A stretch of 64,000 nucleotides of DNA from Acipenser ruthenus. Lineage: Eukaryota > Chordata > Actinopteri > Acipenseriformes > Acipenseridae. The DNA is taken from contig NC_081198.1 in assembly GCF_902713425.1 (NCBI RefSeq), forward strand, positions 23,171,188 to 23,235,187. Reading direction: 5' to 3'. The position numbers and the translations under genes are program-made. Position 1 is the first letter of the stretch. Every line of letters starts with the position of its first letter. A model generated the notes under the pieces. The model had not been told where the DNA came from. It made no database searches and saw nothing but the letters and a program-made list of their open reading frames with translations. Shown piece after piece: positions 28,471 through 40,088 of the stretch.

Positions 28471-28609
28471 GTGTGCACCGTTCCCGGAGGTACTGCAATA
28501 CCGGGCCGATGCGTGGAGTGGACGGAGCAAGCCCCTGTTCCATCTCCCGATTCCAAAAATCAATTTAATATATGGTCCCCTGATAGCGGACGTATCAGAT
28601 ATTAATACT
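28471..28609 (-). pseudogene. RNU2: U2 snRNA 3' fragment at the E5 3' junction, 15-bp deletion
   Basis: U2 nt 188 back to about nt 54, then the AGTA of nt 35-38 and the element tail; 15 bp (about nt 39-53) are missing. The same deletion occurs at the E7 and E8 junctions. One private change lies at 28587 in loop IIb. Confidence 0.92.
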
Positions 28610-29255
28610 CTTTTATTGAGATTTTACATTTTTTTACATTTACACCCATTCGTTTTTTCATTCATTTTACATTTCTTTTAAAGATGACATTCATACATAC
28701 AGACATACATTTTGTTTTAAAAGCATTTAAAATACATTTAAAAACACCAAGACAATTGTGCTTTGTACATGGTTAAAACAGACACAGATTAAAATCAACA
28801 TGAAAAAAACCTGTGCTGTTTTAAAAGTGACTGGAAAAAAAGAACCATCTATAAAAAAACAGTGCTTGTGAGGGCCGGGGAGTGCTCTCTAAAAAGGTTC
28901 AAAAGTGAACATAAAACTATATTACTAAAACAGGGACAGGGGAAAAGGGACAGTGTGTAAAACAGTGCGTTAAAATTCTAAAATTTTAAAACACTTAAAA
29001 TGTAACTTTTAATAGTTTACATTAAAAATCTTAAAGATACATAAAACAAAACAAAACAAAATCAAATAAAACATTCAACGTAAATCAAATAAAAGTCCAT
29101 AAAACTGAAACAAAAAGACTACATAAAACCAGGGCACCGTTGAAAACGGTCATGCCAGCTAAAAAGGGCGGAATGCTGGCATGACAAAATAAATAAAAGG
29201 CTTAGCGGTGCCCCGTAGTCCCGCTCCTATGAGCTAGCGGTTCCAGTTTTTTCCT

Positions 29256-32200
29256 TTATTCCATCTTCACGTCCTGAAGTCCGGCGATCCTCCACTCCGC
29301 GCAGGCCTTGTCCTTCCCGAGGGTCCGGATGTCCAGAATTACAAAGTCCTTGATAAGAGTTTGTGCCCTTCTGGTCGTGGTGATAGTGTCTAGCTCCTGC
29401 TTGTGATAGACACAGACGTTACGGCCTTCCCACAGGATCTGCTTGACAACATTGATGACACGCCAAACGCACTTAGCTGTGCTGGTAGTGATTCCTCCCG
29501 CAGGCCCATAGAGCACAGTCTCAGCGGTCATCTTGGCCGTGTCAGCAAACCTGTTTAGGAAGACAGAGACAGAGAGCCAGACACTGCCAGCCACATCACA
29601 CTCCCAGAAGATATGGGCTGGTGTTTCTCTCTTGCGGCACTTTGCATAGGGGCATGTTTCTACTTGGGCTAGTCCCCTCCTGAACATGAACGCTCGAGTG
29701 GGGAGTGCACTGTGGACGGTGTTCCATGCTATATCCTTCTGGACATTACTGAGGCAGCTGTGAGACACATTCTCCCAGATTTTTTGGCTTTGGGTGAGGG
29801 AGAAAGTAGCTACTTTTTCAATTTCCTGGGAACCGGCAAGATATTTAGTTACAGCCTTGTATTCCCAGGAGGCCAATTTTGCTTTATCTAAGCCCAATTT
29901 ATATATAGTGTCCCTTAAGGTTCTATAATACAATGGGGGGTCCCAGGAGTATGGCACGGTGTTATCAATAGTGCAGAGGCCCAAGGCCCTGAGACAGGTG
30001 GCAAAATAGAAACGATTCATGTAACATACCTTCCTGTCCAGGGCCTGGATGTTCTTGATAGTTTGCGTGAGCCCCTGCACTCGGGTGAGCTGCACAACGT
30101 CCGGGACCCCCTTACCTCCCTTCTTGTTGGCTTTACTCAGGGTGGCTCGTTTTACCCTCTCCATCTTGCTGCCCCAGATAAAGCGGTGGATAATGCGGTC
30201 CACCACTTTTTTGGTGGTCCTGTCTGGGGGAAAGATTTTTCCTACATAAGAGAGGATGGGGAACAGTATAGACTTGGTTATTAATACTCTACCCGTCATT
30301 GTTAAGGATCTTGTGCTCCATCCGCCAATCTTTTTACGGACCTGGTTAATGGCCGCCGTCCAGCTCTGGGCCCCCGAGCTATTGTTCTCGAAAATGAGGC
30401 CCAGAATCTTGATTTTGTCCTTTTTGACAGGGTACATGTCCGACAGTTCCCTATCTACCTGCCAATTTTTAGACACGTAGACTTCGCTCTTGGACTTATT
30501 AATCACTGCCCCGGTCGCCGTGCAGTACTTCTCAAGGATATTACTAATCCGAGATACCGACGATGTGTTGGTGCAAATGAGTGACACATCGTCCATATAT
30601 GCTGTTGTTTTGACCTGGACCCCGTTGGATCCAGGCAGCTGGAAACCAGTTATATTGGTATCCCTACGAATTGCCTGCAGGAGGGGTTCAATGCACACGA
30701 CATATAGCAGTGGGGATAGTGGGCAACCCTGTCTGACCCCTGACTGGATAGATATTTTACCAGTCAGGTGCCTGTTCACCAAGACTCGGGTACTAATGTT
30801 TGTATAGATGGTTTTAACCCACTCCCTAAGTCCAGGAGCGAATTTCATCTGGTCCATCACTTTGTACATATATTCATGGCTTACCCTATCGAACGCCTTC
30901 TCCTGGTCAAGGTTGAACAGGCAGAGGGGATGGTTCCGTTCTCTAGAATAAGCCAGAATGTCCCTTGTTAACATTAAAATATCCGTGATGGACCTCCCTG
31001 GGACGCCACAAGCCTGGTCGGGGCCAATGACCAAAGGGAGGTGTACTTGTAGCCGGAGCATCAGAGCTTTGGCTAGTATCTTGTAATCCACGCAAAGGAG
31101 GCTGATTGGGCGCCAATTCCGTAGATCTTTAACTTCCCCTTTCTTATGAAGGAGAGTAATTACACTCTCCCGCATAGAAGGGCCCAACCGCTTCTCCCTG
31201 TAGACCGCTCTGTAGACCTCCGCTAAATGGACTTTTAGCGTGTCCCAAAAAAGATGGTAATACTCACCCGGGATGCCATCTGGACCTGGCGTCTTACCGG
31301 TGTTCATGGTCTTAACCGCCTGGGTGAGCTCCTCCAGCGTGAGTTCTGGGTCCTTCTCCTCCTCCTCGTCGTCCCGCACTGAGTCAGGCTCCAACTGGCT
31401 CAGGAACCACTCTATCAGGGTGTCATCTGTAGCTTTGATGTTATATAGGTCCCTATAGAAGTTCTCTACCACTTTTTTCACTCCCTCACTATCCTCTACT
31501 ATCCTCCCCCTGCTGTCGAGCATGGAGGACATCAAGTGCCGCTTCTCCCTCGTTTTCTGGAAGAAGAAGCGAGTACACTTTTCGTCTTCCTCCATTTTTT
31601 GCACTTTTGCATTGTGCATGACCTTTCGTTGTTCCTCCCTACAAAGCACTGAAAGATCTAGCTTGGTCTGGGCTATCTCGTCGCTTACAGGGAACCCCCG
31701 AAGCTGAAGCAGGCTCAGATGCTGGAGGGCAGCATTCAGGTGTTTATATTTGGCCCTCCTTTCTTTTGCTTTCCTCTTGCCTGCTGCTATGAAATAACCC
31801 TTAGTTCTGATTTTGACCATCTCCCACCACTCTATAGGGGAGTTGAATAGGTCACGCAAAGTGGTCCACTCAACAAGCCTGCTCTTATAGGCTGCAGCTA
31901 TGGAGGGGTCATCGAGTAAGGAGGTGTTTAATTTCCAAACCCCTGACCCCATCTGGGAGGTCTGAGGGACCTGCAATGTTACCTGCAGGAGCCTATGGTC
32001 AGAGAAGAAGACGGCCTGGGTGTCTACTGCCGTCTTTGTAAGGGAGCTGGTATGCAGGACGAGATCTATACGGGAGAAGGAGGTCCCAGATGAGCTCACC
32101 CAGGTAAAGGGAGGCACCAGGTCCTTACCTGCATCACACAGGGAGAAATCAGATATTACGGAGGACAAAACTCTACTAGAGCGGTCGTTGCGTGGCCTGC

Positions 32201-32699
32201 TCCGGTCTACGTCCCTCAGAGCACAATTGAAGTCACCTGACACGATGACGGGTACGTTCCCCAGCAGGAGTGGACGCAGCTGTGGAAAAAATTGAACTCT
32301 TTCGTTTTGGTTAGTGGGTGCGTAGACATTGACCAGTCTGAGGGGAGTGTTGTTGTATGTCACATCCACGCTCAGAATTCTACCAGGTTCTACCTCCCTG
32401 CTGCTGCGGGAGGTAATAAATGGGTTTTTAAACAGGATACCTACTCCGTCGGCTCTGGCTATGTTGGAGCCCGACCAGAAGGAGTCCCCCAGGGTCCAAC
32501 TCTCCTTCAGGTCCCTATAATCAGGGCTCGACGAAATACCACACTCCTGCAGAAAGATGAGATCTGCTTTCAAGTTAGCTAGATAGTTTAGTACATCAAA
32601 TCTTTTTTGTGTCTCCCTGATGCTCCTGACATTAACAGACACACATATCAGGGCCATCAGGGTAGCTAACAAGAAAAGGAGTCGCTGCGTCCACCCCAT
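29256..32699 (-). CDS. E5 ORF2: endonuclease/reverse transcriptase, intact
   Basis: A 1147-residue open frame colinear with E2 ORF2. It keeps all identified endonuclease residues (N23, E52, D156, N158, SRID, SDH), the YMDD box and the C-terminal CCHC. It differs from E2 by scattered substitutions, such as H for Y and R at about 320 and 327 and D for E at 444, the form shared by most copies. The ATG is 5 nt after the ORF1 stop. Since ORF1 is shifted upstream, any coupled translation would depend on ribosomes finishing in the downstream ORF1 frame. Confidence 0.95.
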   Translation of the reverse strand: MGWTQRLLFLLATLMALICVSVNVRSIRETQKRFDVLNYLANLKADLIFLQECGISSSPDYRDLKESWTLGDSFWSGSNIARADGVGILFKNPFITSRSSREVEPGRILSVDVTYNNTPLRLVNVYAPTNQNERVQFFPQLRPLLLGNVPVIVSGDFNCALRDVDRSRPRNDRSSRVLSSVISDFSLCDAGKDLVPPFTWVSSSGTSFSRIDLVLHTSSLTKTAVDTQAVFFSDHRLLQVTLQVPQTSQMGSGVWKLNTSLLDDPSIAAAYKSRLVEWTTLRDLFNSPIEWWEMVKIRTKGYFIAAGKRKAKERRAKYKHLNAALQHLSLLQLRGFPVSDEIAQTKLDLSVLCREEQRKVMHNAKVQKMEEDEKCTRFFFQKTREKRHLMSSMLDSRGRIVEDSEGVKKVVENFYRDLYNIKATDDTLIEWFLSQLEPDSVRDDEEEEKDPELTLEELTQAVKTMNTGKTPGPDGIPGEYYHLFWDTLKVHLAEVYRAVYREKRLGPSMRESVITLLHKKGEVKDLRNWRPISLLCVDYKILAKALMLRLQVHLPLVIGPDQACGVPGRSITDILMLTRDILAYSRERNHPLCLFNLDQEKAFDRVSHEYMYKVMDQMKFAPGLREWVKTIYTNISTRVLVNRHLTGKISIQSGVRQGCPLSPLLYVVCIEPLLQAIRRDTNITGFQLPGSNGVQVKTTAYMDDVSLICTNTSSVSRISNILEKYCTATGAVINKSKSEVYVSKNWQVDRELSDMYPVKKDKIKILGLIFENNSSGAQSWTAAINQVRKKIGGWSTRSLTMTGRVLITKSILFPILSYVGKIFPPDRTTKKVVDRIIHRFIWGSKMERVKRATLSKANKKGGKGVPDVVQLTRVQGLTQTIKNIQALDRKVCYMNRFYFATCLRALGLCTIDNTVPYSWDPPLYYRTLRDTIYKLGLDKAKLASWEYKAVTKYLAGSQEIEKVATFSLTQSQKIWENVSHSCLSNVQKDIAWNTVHSALPTRAFMFRRGLAQVETCPYAKCRKRETPAHIFWECDVAGSVWLSVSVFLNRFADTAKMTAETVLYGPAGGITTSTAKCVWRVINVVKQILWEGRNVCVYHKQELDTITTTRRAQTLIKDFVILDIRTLGKDKACAEWRIAGLQDVKME

Positions 32700-32704
32700 A
32701 GCGA

Positions 32705-34650
32705 CTATGATTGGGAGGTCGGGACACTCTTCCTACTCTTAGCTCTACGCTTGCTTCGAGGGGGCTTGGGCTTATTTGCAACTCCCATCACCCCTGAGAA
32801 GGTACTCACTGCTGCCTCGTCCAAGAAGGCACCGTCTTTATATGCACAGTACGGGGAGTTGTTGGGGCTATTCAACTCCCCACAAGGTAAGTCTGGTGGA
32901 ACTTGCTCAGGGCCCCTCGGAACGTGTGGGTCAGCTTTGTCCTGGGGGGGGGTTATGACAGACAGCATTCTTTGGCTGTTACCGTCTGTTGAATTGGAGC
33001 TGTTAGCAGACTTCTGGCTTACCGCGTCCAGGGGTATTCCCATGTCCTCCAGTGCTGTATCTAGGAGGACCTCTAGGGGGCCCCTGGTTTTGCCCATACA
33101 AGGGAGGGGGTCAAGGATGCTTTGAAGGGAGGCCCTTCGCTTGAAGAGGGTCATTGCTACAGAGGTACTGCTGGTCAGGGAAGGTGTTGACCCCGACCTC
33201 TCCCTCGGTGCATTAGTGAACACCTCTTCTGCGAGGTGTGCTAGGGTTTGTGCCAACGACTGGGAAGGCTGGCTGGGGATGCCCTGGCTGGCTGCTACCT
33301 GCCCACTAGGCGGCAGTGTAGCCGTCCCACTCGCCTCCGTCTCTGCCTGCGAGGGCAAGACTGGGGACTTTGTGTGGACATTAGCTGGTTTTGGATCTAT
33401 GGGGGCCACCTGCAACTTGCTGTCTTTGATCTTGATCTTCTTTCTTTTCCCCCCCTCGTCTCTACCCTTTCTTTTCCCCACCCTCTGCTGGTTCTTCACT
33501 CCCTTCCCCTCCTTCTCACTCTCACTTTCACTGTCGCTTTTGCTTTCCTCCCCCACGGACTCAATCCTTATGGCGTCATAACGAGAGCCGAGGGGGAGTG
33601 CTGGCGCTGAGAGGGCCCTACTCAGGGGGGGGCCGCTGCTGGGTCCGGGCTCCCTCCCTGACTCGTGTTCTGCATCAGAGGAGCTACTGGAGGAGCTAGT
33701 GGAGTGGCTGTTGTACTCTCTCTCTGGGCTGGGGGAAGGGGTCCTCGTAAAACGGGACATGTCTCGGGGGCGGGGGGGTGAGGGGGTGCTGGTGATGATG
33801 GTGGTGCTGGAGTCTGGGTCTTGGATACTGTTGGTGGTGATGTGGACTGATCTTTGTTACTTGCTCCCTCTTCCTGCTCAGGCCTAGGCTTGTTCATGTT
33901 TGCCTTGCTGGCTCTGGCCATGTTGGCATAGGAAGAGGGGCAGTCCTTAAACAGGTGCCCCTTCTTTCCACACAAATTGCACTGCCTCTCTTCTCTGCAG
34001 TGGCTGGTCTCGTGGGGGGCGCCGCAGTTCCTGCACTTGACTACAGTACACGCGGCCGTCAGGTGTCCTAATTCCCCACATTTCCTGCAGAGTTTTGGCA
34101 TCCCATTATAGAATACCAGCCCTCTGTTGGGCCCTAACACTATGGAGTTTGGAATGTGGCGGACGCCTCCAATGCCCGATGGATCAACATTAAGGCGTAC
34201 CAGCCACTTTCTGGCTCCTGTCCAAACCCCATCTTCATCTGTAATTTTCCTCCCTTCTGATGACACCCTCCCATAGCGGTTAAGCCATGTTGTAATATCA
34301 TAGTCGCTAACAGCCTCATTGAAAAATTGGACAGTAACAACTTTCATTTCTCTGTCTGTCAGTGCATCCACACAAAATTCTTTGTATGGAGCGAGATATT
34401 TATTCTCCCCCCAAAAGGACCACATTTCTTGTAACTTTTGGGGGTTCCTAAAACTGACCTCAAACACTTCCTTAAGCCCTGGCAATTTCACCAAACAATT
34501 CAAGTCAGAAGGGGAAAAACCCATACCCCTCTGAAGAATGGTCCGGCTGAACTCCAGTCTCGTCAGTCCTGGTTCCGTTTCATCTTGCTTGTTTCTTGTG
34601 AAGCGCACCGCATTGTGCCTCCTGGTTTCCTGGGTTGGCCGGAACGCCAT
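32705..34650 (-). pseudogene. E5 ORF1, single G-run frameshift
   Basis: Intact start, gag-like region and zinc knuckles (about 33785-34650), then the same one-G loss as E3, E4 and E6 near 33784. The downstream part (32705-33760) is open to the normal stop. The first knuckle region has T in place of A at residue 198, shared with E6. Confidence 0.9.
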
Positions 34651-35706
34651 CCTTCAGCTGGCTCCTCCGATTGGGGTGGGAGAAGCCTCTGGACGTCCGG
34701 GTTGTCTCTCTCTACGGAAAAGAGACAACGTAAGCAGCAAATCTGGGCAGTTGAAGGAACTATTACTTTAGTCCCTGAGGAGATGGTCGCCTCGCAAGAG
34801 GGACCCCCTCCCCAGGTGAACGGTGTCCTTCCCTGGCGGAGTAGGGGGCGCTGCTTGGCACCGAGACCACGTAGGAAGAATCGTGGCTGTGACGCCTCCT
34901 CGGGGTCCGGGGCCGCCCTCTGCTCCTCCCAGATGGCGCCCTCTGCTGGGCGCCTGCTGCTCTCTCGGTCTGGATCTCGATTACAATCAAGGGCTGGGGA
35001 TGAGGTCGTCTAGGTCATCAAAGGGTCCTCAAAGGTCGTCTGGATGGTAGGTCCTCCTTCTCTCTAACTCCAGGAACGTCTGGAAAAGCCGGAACCGCCT
35101 GAAAAAGAAAAAAACGGGAACCGCCTGAAAAAGAAAAAACTGCTCTCAACAGTCAACAAAATCTTGAAAGACCCTCGGCCTGGATTGGGCAAGCCAAAAC
35201 CAGACTGAGCATTAGTCTTCCAAAAAGTTGCCGAGCTGAAGAAAGCCAGTCAAAAATAAAAAAAATTCTGTTCCTCCTCACCCGAACAAACCTCTCACAG
35301 ACCCTCGGAGGGAGCAGGCAATGCCACTACCCTCTAAGCCTTAGTCTTAGAAAGATTTATTCGAACTGAAGAGAAGCCAGAGTATATGGCTGGCTAAGAA
35401 GGACCTGGCATAGGGACATGTTCCACCACACTTGTCTGGTTAGCTGCATGCTCCCAGGAAACAACCTGCTGCTGTCTACATCATCACCACATGTGAATAA
35501 AAGAAAGAAAGACAGCAAGAAAGAAAGAGAGAAAGAAAGAGAGAAAGAGAGAAAGAAAGAGAGAAAGAAAGAAAGAGAGAAAGAAAAAAAAAAGAAGTAA
35601 AACGGCGGGAAAACTTGCATCAACACTGGCACTCTCCCTCCAGCAGGGGTAGACAAAATGCTCACAGGAGAGATCCAGATCTGACTTTGACCAACGTTAG
35701 AGAAAG

Positions 35707-35894
35707 GTGTGCACCGTTCCCGGAGGTACTGCAATACCGGGCCGATGCGTGGAGTGGACGGAGCAAGCCCCTGTTCCATCTCCCGATTCCAAAAATCAAT
35801 TTAATATATGGTCCCCTGATAGGGGACGTATCAGATATTAAACTGATAAGAACAGATACTACACTTGATCTTAGCCAAAAGGCCGAGAAGCGAT
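35707..35894 (-). ncRNA. RNU2: U2 snRNA gene
   Basis: Full consensus copy with promoter and 3' box. Confidence 0.97.
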
Positions 35895-36491
35895 GGCGAC
35901 TTGGCCCTTGCCCGGGGCCCCCCAGCCCGGACGGCACAGGGGGATTCAAAGGTGGGTGCAAAATTTCAAGCACAAGCAGACCCCAAAAAAACGGGCTGCT
36001 GCTTCCAGAGGGGAAATGTGCAATTTAAGCAGGAGAAAACAAAACAAAGCAAAAACACACACATAACACCAAAAACAAAACATAAACTGGCGGAGTGCGT
36101 CTTACAAATAGTCATGCCAAGCTGCTATGCTGTGCAAGGTGCCTTGGGTAACTACAACTGTGACTCGCTGGCTGGCTGGCTTGCTAAGAAGGTCCTGGCA
36201 TAGGGACATGTTCCACCACACTTGTCTGGTTAGCTGCATGCTCCCAGGAAACAACCTGCTGCTGTCTACATCATCACCACATGTGAATAAAAGAAAGAAA
36301 GACAGCAAGAAAGAAAGAGAGAAAGAAAGAAAGAGAGAAAGAAAGAGAGAAAGAAAGAAAGAGAGAAAGAAAAAAAAAGAAGTAAAACGGCGGGAAAACT
36401 TGCATCAACACTGGCACTCTCCCTCCAGCAGGGGTAGACAAAATGCTCACAGGAGAGATCCAGATCTGACTTTGACCAACGTTAGAGAAAG

Positions 36492-36679
36492 GTGTGCACC
36501 GTTCCCGGAGGTACTGCAATACCGGGTCGATGCGTGGAGTGGACGGAGCAAGCCCCTGTTCCATCTCCCGATTCCAAAAATCAATTTAATATATGGTCCC
36601 CTGATAGGGGACGTATCAGATATTAAACTGATAAGAACAGATACTACACTTGATCTTAGCCAAAAGGCCGAGAAGCGAT
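36492..36679 (-). ncRNA. RNU2: U2 snRNA gene (G153A variant)
   Basis: Full-length. G153A in the 3' stem-loop IV region gives the base I recall in human U2, and it is shared with the next copy at 37281, so the two are sister units. Otherwise consensus. Confidence 0.96.
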
Positions 36680-37280
36680 GGCGACTTGGCCCTTGCCCGG
36701 GGCCCCCCAGCCCGGACGGCACAGGGGGATTCAAAGGTGGGTGCAAAATTTCAAGCACAAGCAGACCCCAAAAAAACGGGCTGCTGCTTCCAGAGGGGAA
36801 ATGTGCAATTTAAGCAGGAGAAAACAAAACAAAGCAAAAACACACACATAACACCAAAAACAAAACATAAACTGGCGGAGTGCGTCTTACAAATAGTCAT
36901 GCCAAGCTGCTATGCTGTGCAAGGTGCCTTGGGTAACTACAACTGTGCCTCGCTGGCTGGCTGGCTTGCTAAGAAGGTCCTGGCATAGGGACATGTTCCA
37001 CCACACTTGTCTGGTTAGCTGCATGCTCCCAGGAAACAACCTGCTGCTGTCTACATCATCACCACATGTGAATAAAAGAAAGAAAGACAGCAAGAAAGAA
37101 AGAGAGAAAGAAAGAGAGAAAGAGAGAAAGAAAGAGAGAAAGAAAGAAAGAGAGAAAGAAAAAAAAAGAAGTAAAACGGCGGGAAAACTTGCATCAACAC
37201 TGGCACTCTCCCTCCAGCAGGGGTAGACAAAATGCTCACAGGAGAGATCCAGATCTGACTTTGACCAACGTTAGAGAAAG

Positions 37281-37468
37281 GTGTGCACCGTTCCCGGAGG
37301 TACTGCAATACCGGGTCGATGCGTGGAGTGGACGGAGCAAGCCACTGTTCCATCTCCCGATTCCAAAAATCAATTTAATATATGGTCCCCTGATAGGGGA
37401 CGTATCAGATATTAAACTGATAAGAACAGATACTACACTTGATCTTAGCCAAAAGGCCGAGAAGCGAT
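37281..37468 (-). ncRNA. RNU2: U2 snRNA gene (G125U, G153A variant)
   Basis: Full-length. Carries G153A as in its neighbour plus a private G125U in the stem-loop III region, which may weaken that stem. Promoter and 3' box are normal. Confidence 0.95.
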
Positions 37469-38069
37469 GGCGACTTGGCCCTTGCCCGGGGCCCCCCAGC
37501 CCGGACGGCACAGGGGGATTCAAAGGTGGGTGCAAAATTTCAAGCACAAGCAGACCCCAAAAAAACGGGCTGCTGCTTCCAGAGGGGAAATGTGCAATTT
37601 AAGCAGGAGAAAACAAAACAAAGCAAAAACACACACATAACACCAAAAACAAAACATAAACTGGCGGAGTGCGTCTTACAAATAGTCATGCCAAGCTGCT
37701 ATGCTGTGCAAGGTGCCTTGGGTAACTACAACTGTGCCTCGCTGGCTGGCTGGCTTGCTAAGAAGGTCCTGGCATAGGGACATGTTCCACCACACTTGTC
37801 TGGTTAGCTGCATGCTCCCAGGAAACAACCTGCTGCTGTCTACATCATCACCACATGTGAATAAAAGAAAGAAAGACAGCAAGAAAGAAAGAGAGAAAGA
37901 AAGAGAGAAAGAGAGAAAGAAAGAGAGAAAGAAAGAAAGAGAGAAAGAAAAAAAAAGAAGTAAAACGGCGGGAAAACTTGCATCAACACTGGCACTCTCC
38001 CTCCAGCAGGGGTAGACAAAATGCTCACAGGAGAGATCCAGATCTGACTTTGACCAACGTTAGAGAAAG

Positions 38070-38257
38070 GTGTGCACCGTTCCCGGAGGTACTGCAATAC
38101 CAGGCCGATGCGTGGAGTGGACGGAGCAAGCCCCTGTTCCATCTCCCTATTCCAAAAATCAATTTAATATATGGTCCCCTGATAGGGGACGTATCAGATA
38201 TTAAACTGATAAGAACAGATACTACACTTGATCTTAGCCAAAAGGCCGAGAAGCGAT
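38070..38257 (-). ncRNA. RNU2: U2 snRNA gene (C110A, C156U variant)
   Basis: Full-length. Two changes, C110A and C156U, both give the base I recall in human U2, so they are probably tolerated. One further change lies in the promoter region near 38303. Confidence 0.95.
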
Positions 38258-38857
38258 GGCGACTTGGCCCTTGCCCGGGGCCCCCCAGCCCGGACGGCAC
38301 AGCGGGATTCAAAGGTGGGTGCAAAATTTCAAGCACAAGCAGACCCCAAAAAAACGGGCTGCTGCTTCCAGAGGGGAAATGTGCAATTTAAGCAGGAGAA
38401 AACAAAACAAAGCAAAAACACACACATAACACCAAAAACAAAACATAAACTGGCGGAGTGCGTCTTACAAATAGTCATGCCAAGCTGCTATGCTGTGCAA
38501 GGTGCCTTGGGTAACTACAACTGTGCCTCGCTGGCTGGCTGGCTTGCTAAGAAGGTCCTGGCATAGGGACATGTTCCACCACACTTGTCTGGTTAGCTGC
38601 ATGCTCCCAGGAAACAACCTGCTGCTGTCTACATCATCACCACATGTGAATAAAAGAAAGAAAGACAGCAAGAAAGAAAGAGAGAAAGAAAGAGAGAAAG
38701 AGAGAAAGAAAGAGAGAAAGAAAGAAAGAGAAAGAAAAAAAAAAGAAGTAAAACGGCGGGAAAACTTGCATCAACACTGGCACTCTCCCTCCAGCAGGGG
38801 TAGACAAAATGCTCACAGGAGAGATCCAGATCTGACTTTGACCAACGTTAGAGAAAG

Positions 38858-39045
38858 GTGTGCACCGTTCCCGGAGGTACTGCAATACCGGGCCGATGCG
38901 TGGAGTGGACGGAGCAAGCCCCTGTTCCATCTCCCGATTCCAAAAATCAATTTAATATATGGTCCCCTGATAGGGGACGTATCAGATATTAAACTGATAA
39001 GAACAGATACTACACTTGATCTTAGCCAAAAGGCCGAGAAGCGAT
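38858..39045 (-). ncRNA. RNU2: U2 snRNA gene
   Basis: Full consensus copy. Its promoter side carries the AATTCCAAG form also seen at 10474 and 62903, marking a spacer subtype. Confidence 0.97.
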
Positions 39046-40088
39046 GGCGACTTGGCCCTTGCCCGGGGCCCCCCAGCCCGGACGGCACAGGGGGATTCAA
39101 AGGTGGGTGCAAAATTCCAAGCACAAGCAGACCCCCAAAAAACGGGCTGCTGCTTCCAGAGGGGAAATGTGCAATTTAAGCAGGAGGAAACAAAACAAAG
39201 CAAAAACACACACATAACACCAAAAACAAAACATAAACTGGCGGAGTGCGTCTTACAAATAGTCATGCCAAGCTGCTATGCTGTGCAAGGTGCCTTGGGT
39301 AACTACAACTGTGCCTCGCTGGCTGGCTGGCTTGCTAAGAAGGTCCTGGCATAGGGACATGTTCCACCACACTTGTCTGGTTAGCTGCATGCTCCCAGGA
39401 AACAACCTGCTGCTGTCTACATCATCACCACATGTGAATAAAAGAAAGAAAGACAGCAAGAAAGAAAGAGAGAAAGAAAGAGAGAAAGAGAGAAAGAAAG
39501 AGAGAAAGAGATTTTACATTTTTTACATTTACACCCATTCGTTTTTTTCATTCATTTTACATTTCTTTTAAAGATGACATTCATGCATACAGACATACAT
39601 TTTGTTTTAAAAGCATTTAAAATACATTTAAAAACACCAAGACAATTGTGCTTTGTACATGGTTAAAACAGACACAGATTAAAATCAACATGAAAAAAAC
39701 CTGTGCTGCTTTAAAAGTGACTGGGAAAAAAAGAACCATCTATAAAAAAACAGTGTTTGTGAGGGCCGGGGAGTGCTCTCTAAAAAAGTTCAAAAGTGAA
39801 CATAAAACTAGATCTAAAACAGGGACAGGGGAAAAGGGACAGTGTATAGAACAGTGAGTTAAAATTCTAAAATTTTAAAACACTTAAAATGTAACTTTTA
39901 ATAGTTTACATTAAAAATCTTAAAGATACATAAAACAAAACAAAACAAAATCAAATAAAACATTCAACGTAAATCAAATAAAAGTCAATAAAACTGAAAC
40001 AAAAAGACTACATAAAACCAGGGCACCGTTGAAAAAACGGTCATGCCAGCTAAAAAGGGCGGAATGCTGGCATGACAAAATAAATAAA

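Larger units (their letters stand above)
27394..28609 (-). repeat. U2 array block between E4 and E5
   Basis: Promoterless spacer next to E4, one complete U2 gene with promoter, and the unit split by E5. Polypurine tracts start near 27495 and 28261. Confidence 0.9.
28610..35394 (-). mobile_element. E5: Keno-like LINE, full length with open ORF2
   Basis: About 6.79 kb, with the complete long 5' UTR (34651-35394) and 3' UTR. ORF2 is uninterrupted and ORF1 has a single G-run frameshift. The 5' junction lies in the U2 spacer as in E1, E4 and E6-E8. Among copies complete within the window it is the least damaged with a full 5' UTR. Confidence 0.94.
35395..39507 (-). repeat. U2 array block between E5 and E6
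   Basis: Five complete U2 genes at spacings of 785, 789, 789 and 788 bp, with promoterless spacer next to E5. On the left end of E6 a unit is interrupted inside its polypurine tract, so no U2 fragment remains there. No other genes are seen in the spacers. Confidence 0.94.

Noticed and set aside
40029-40088. ATG at 40029 as the true start of the CR1-like protein
   Set aside because: The first 20 codons lie in E6 3' UTR sequence that is present in all other copies without this insert.
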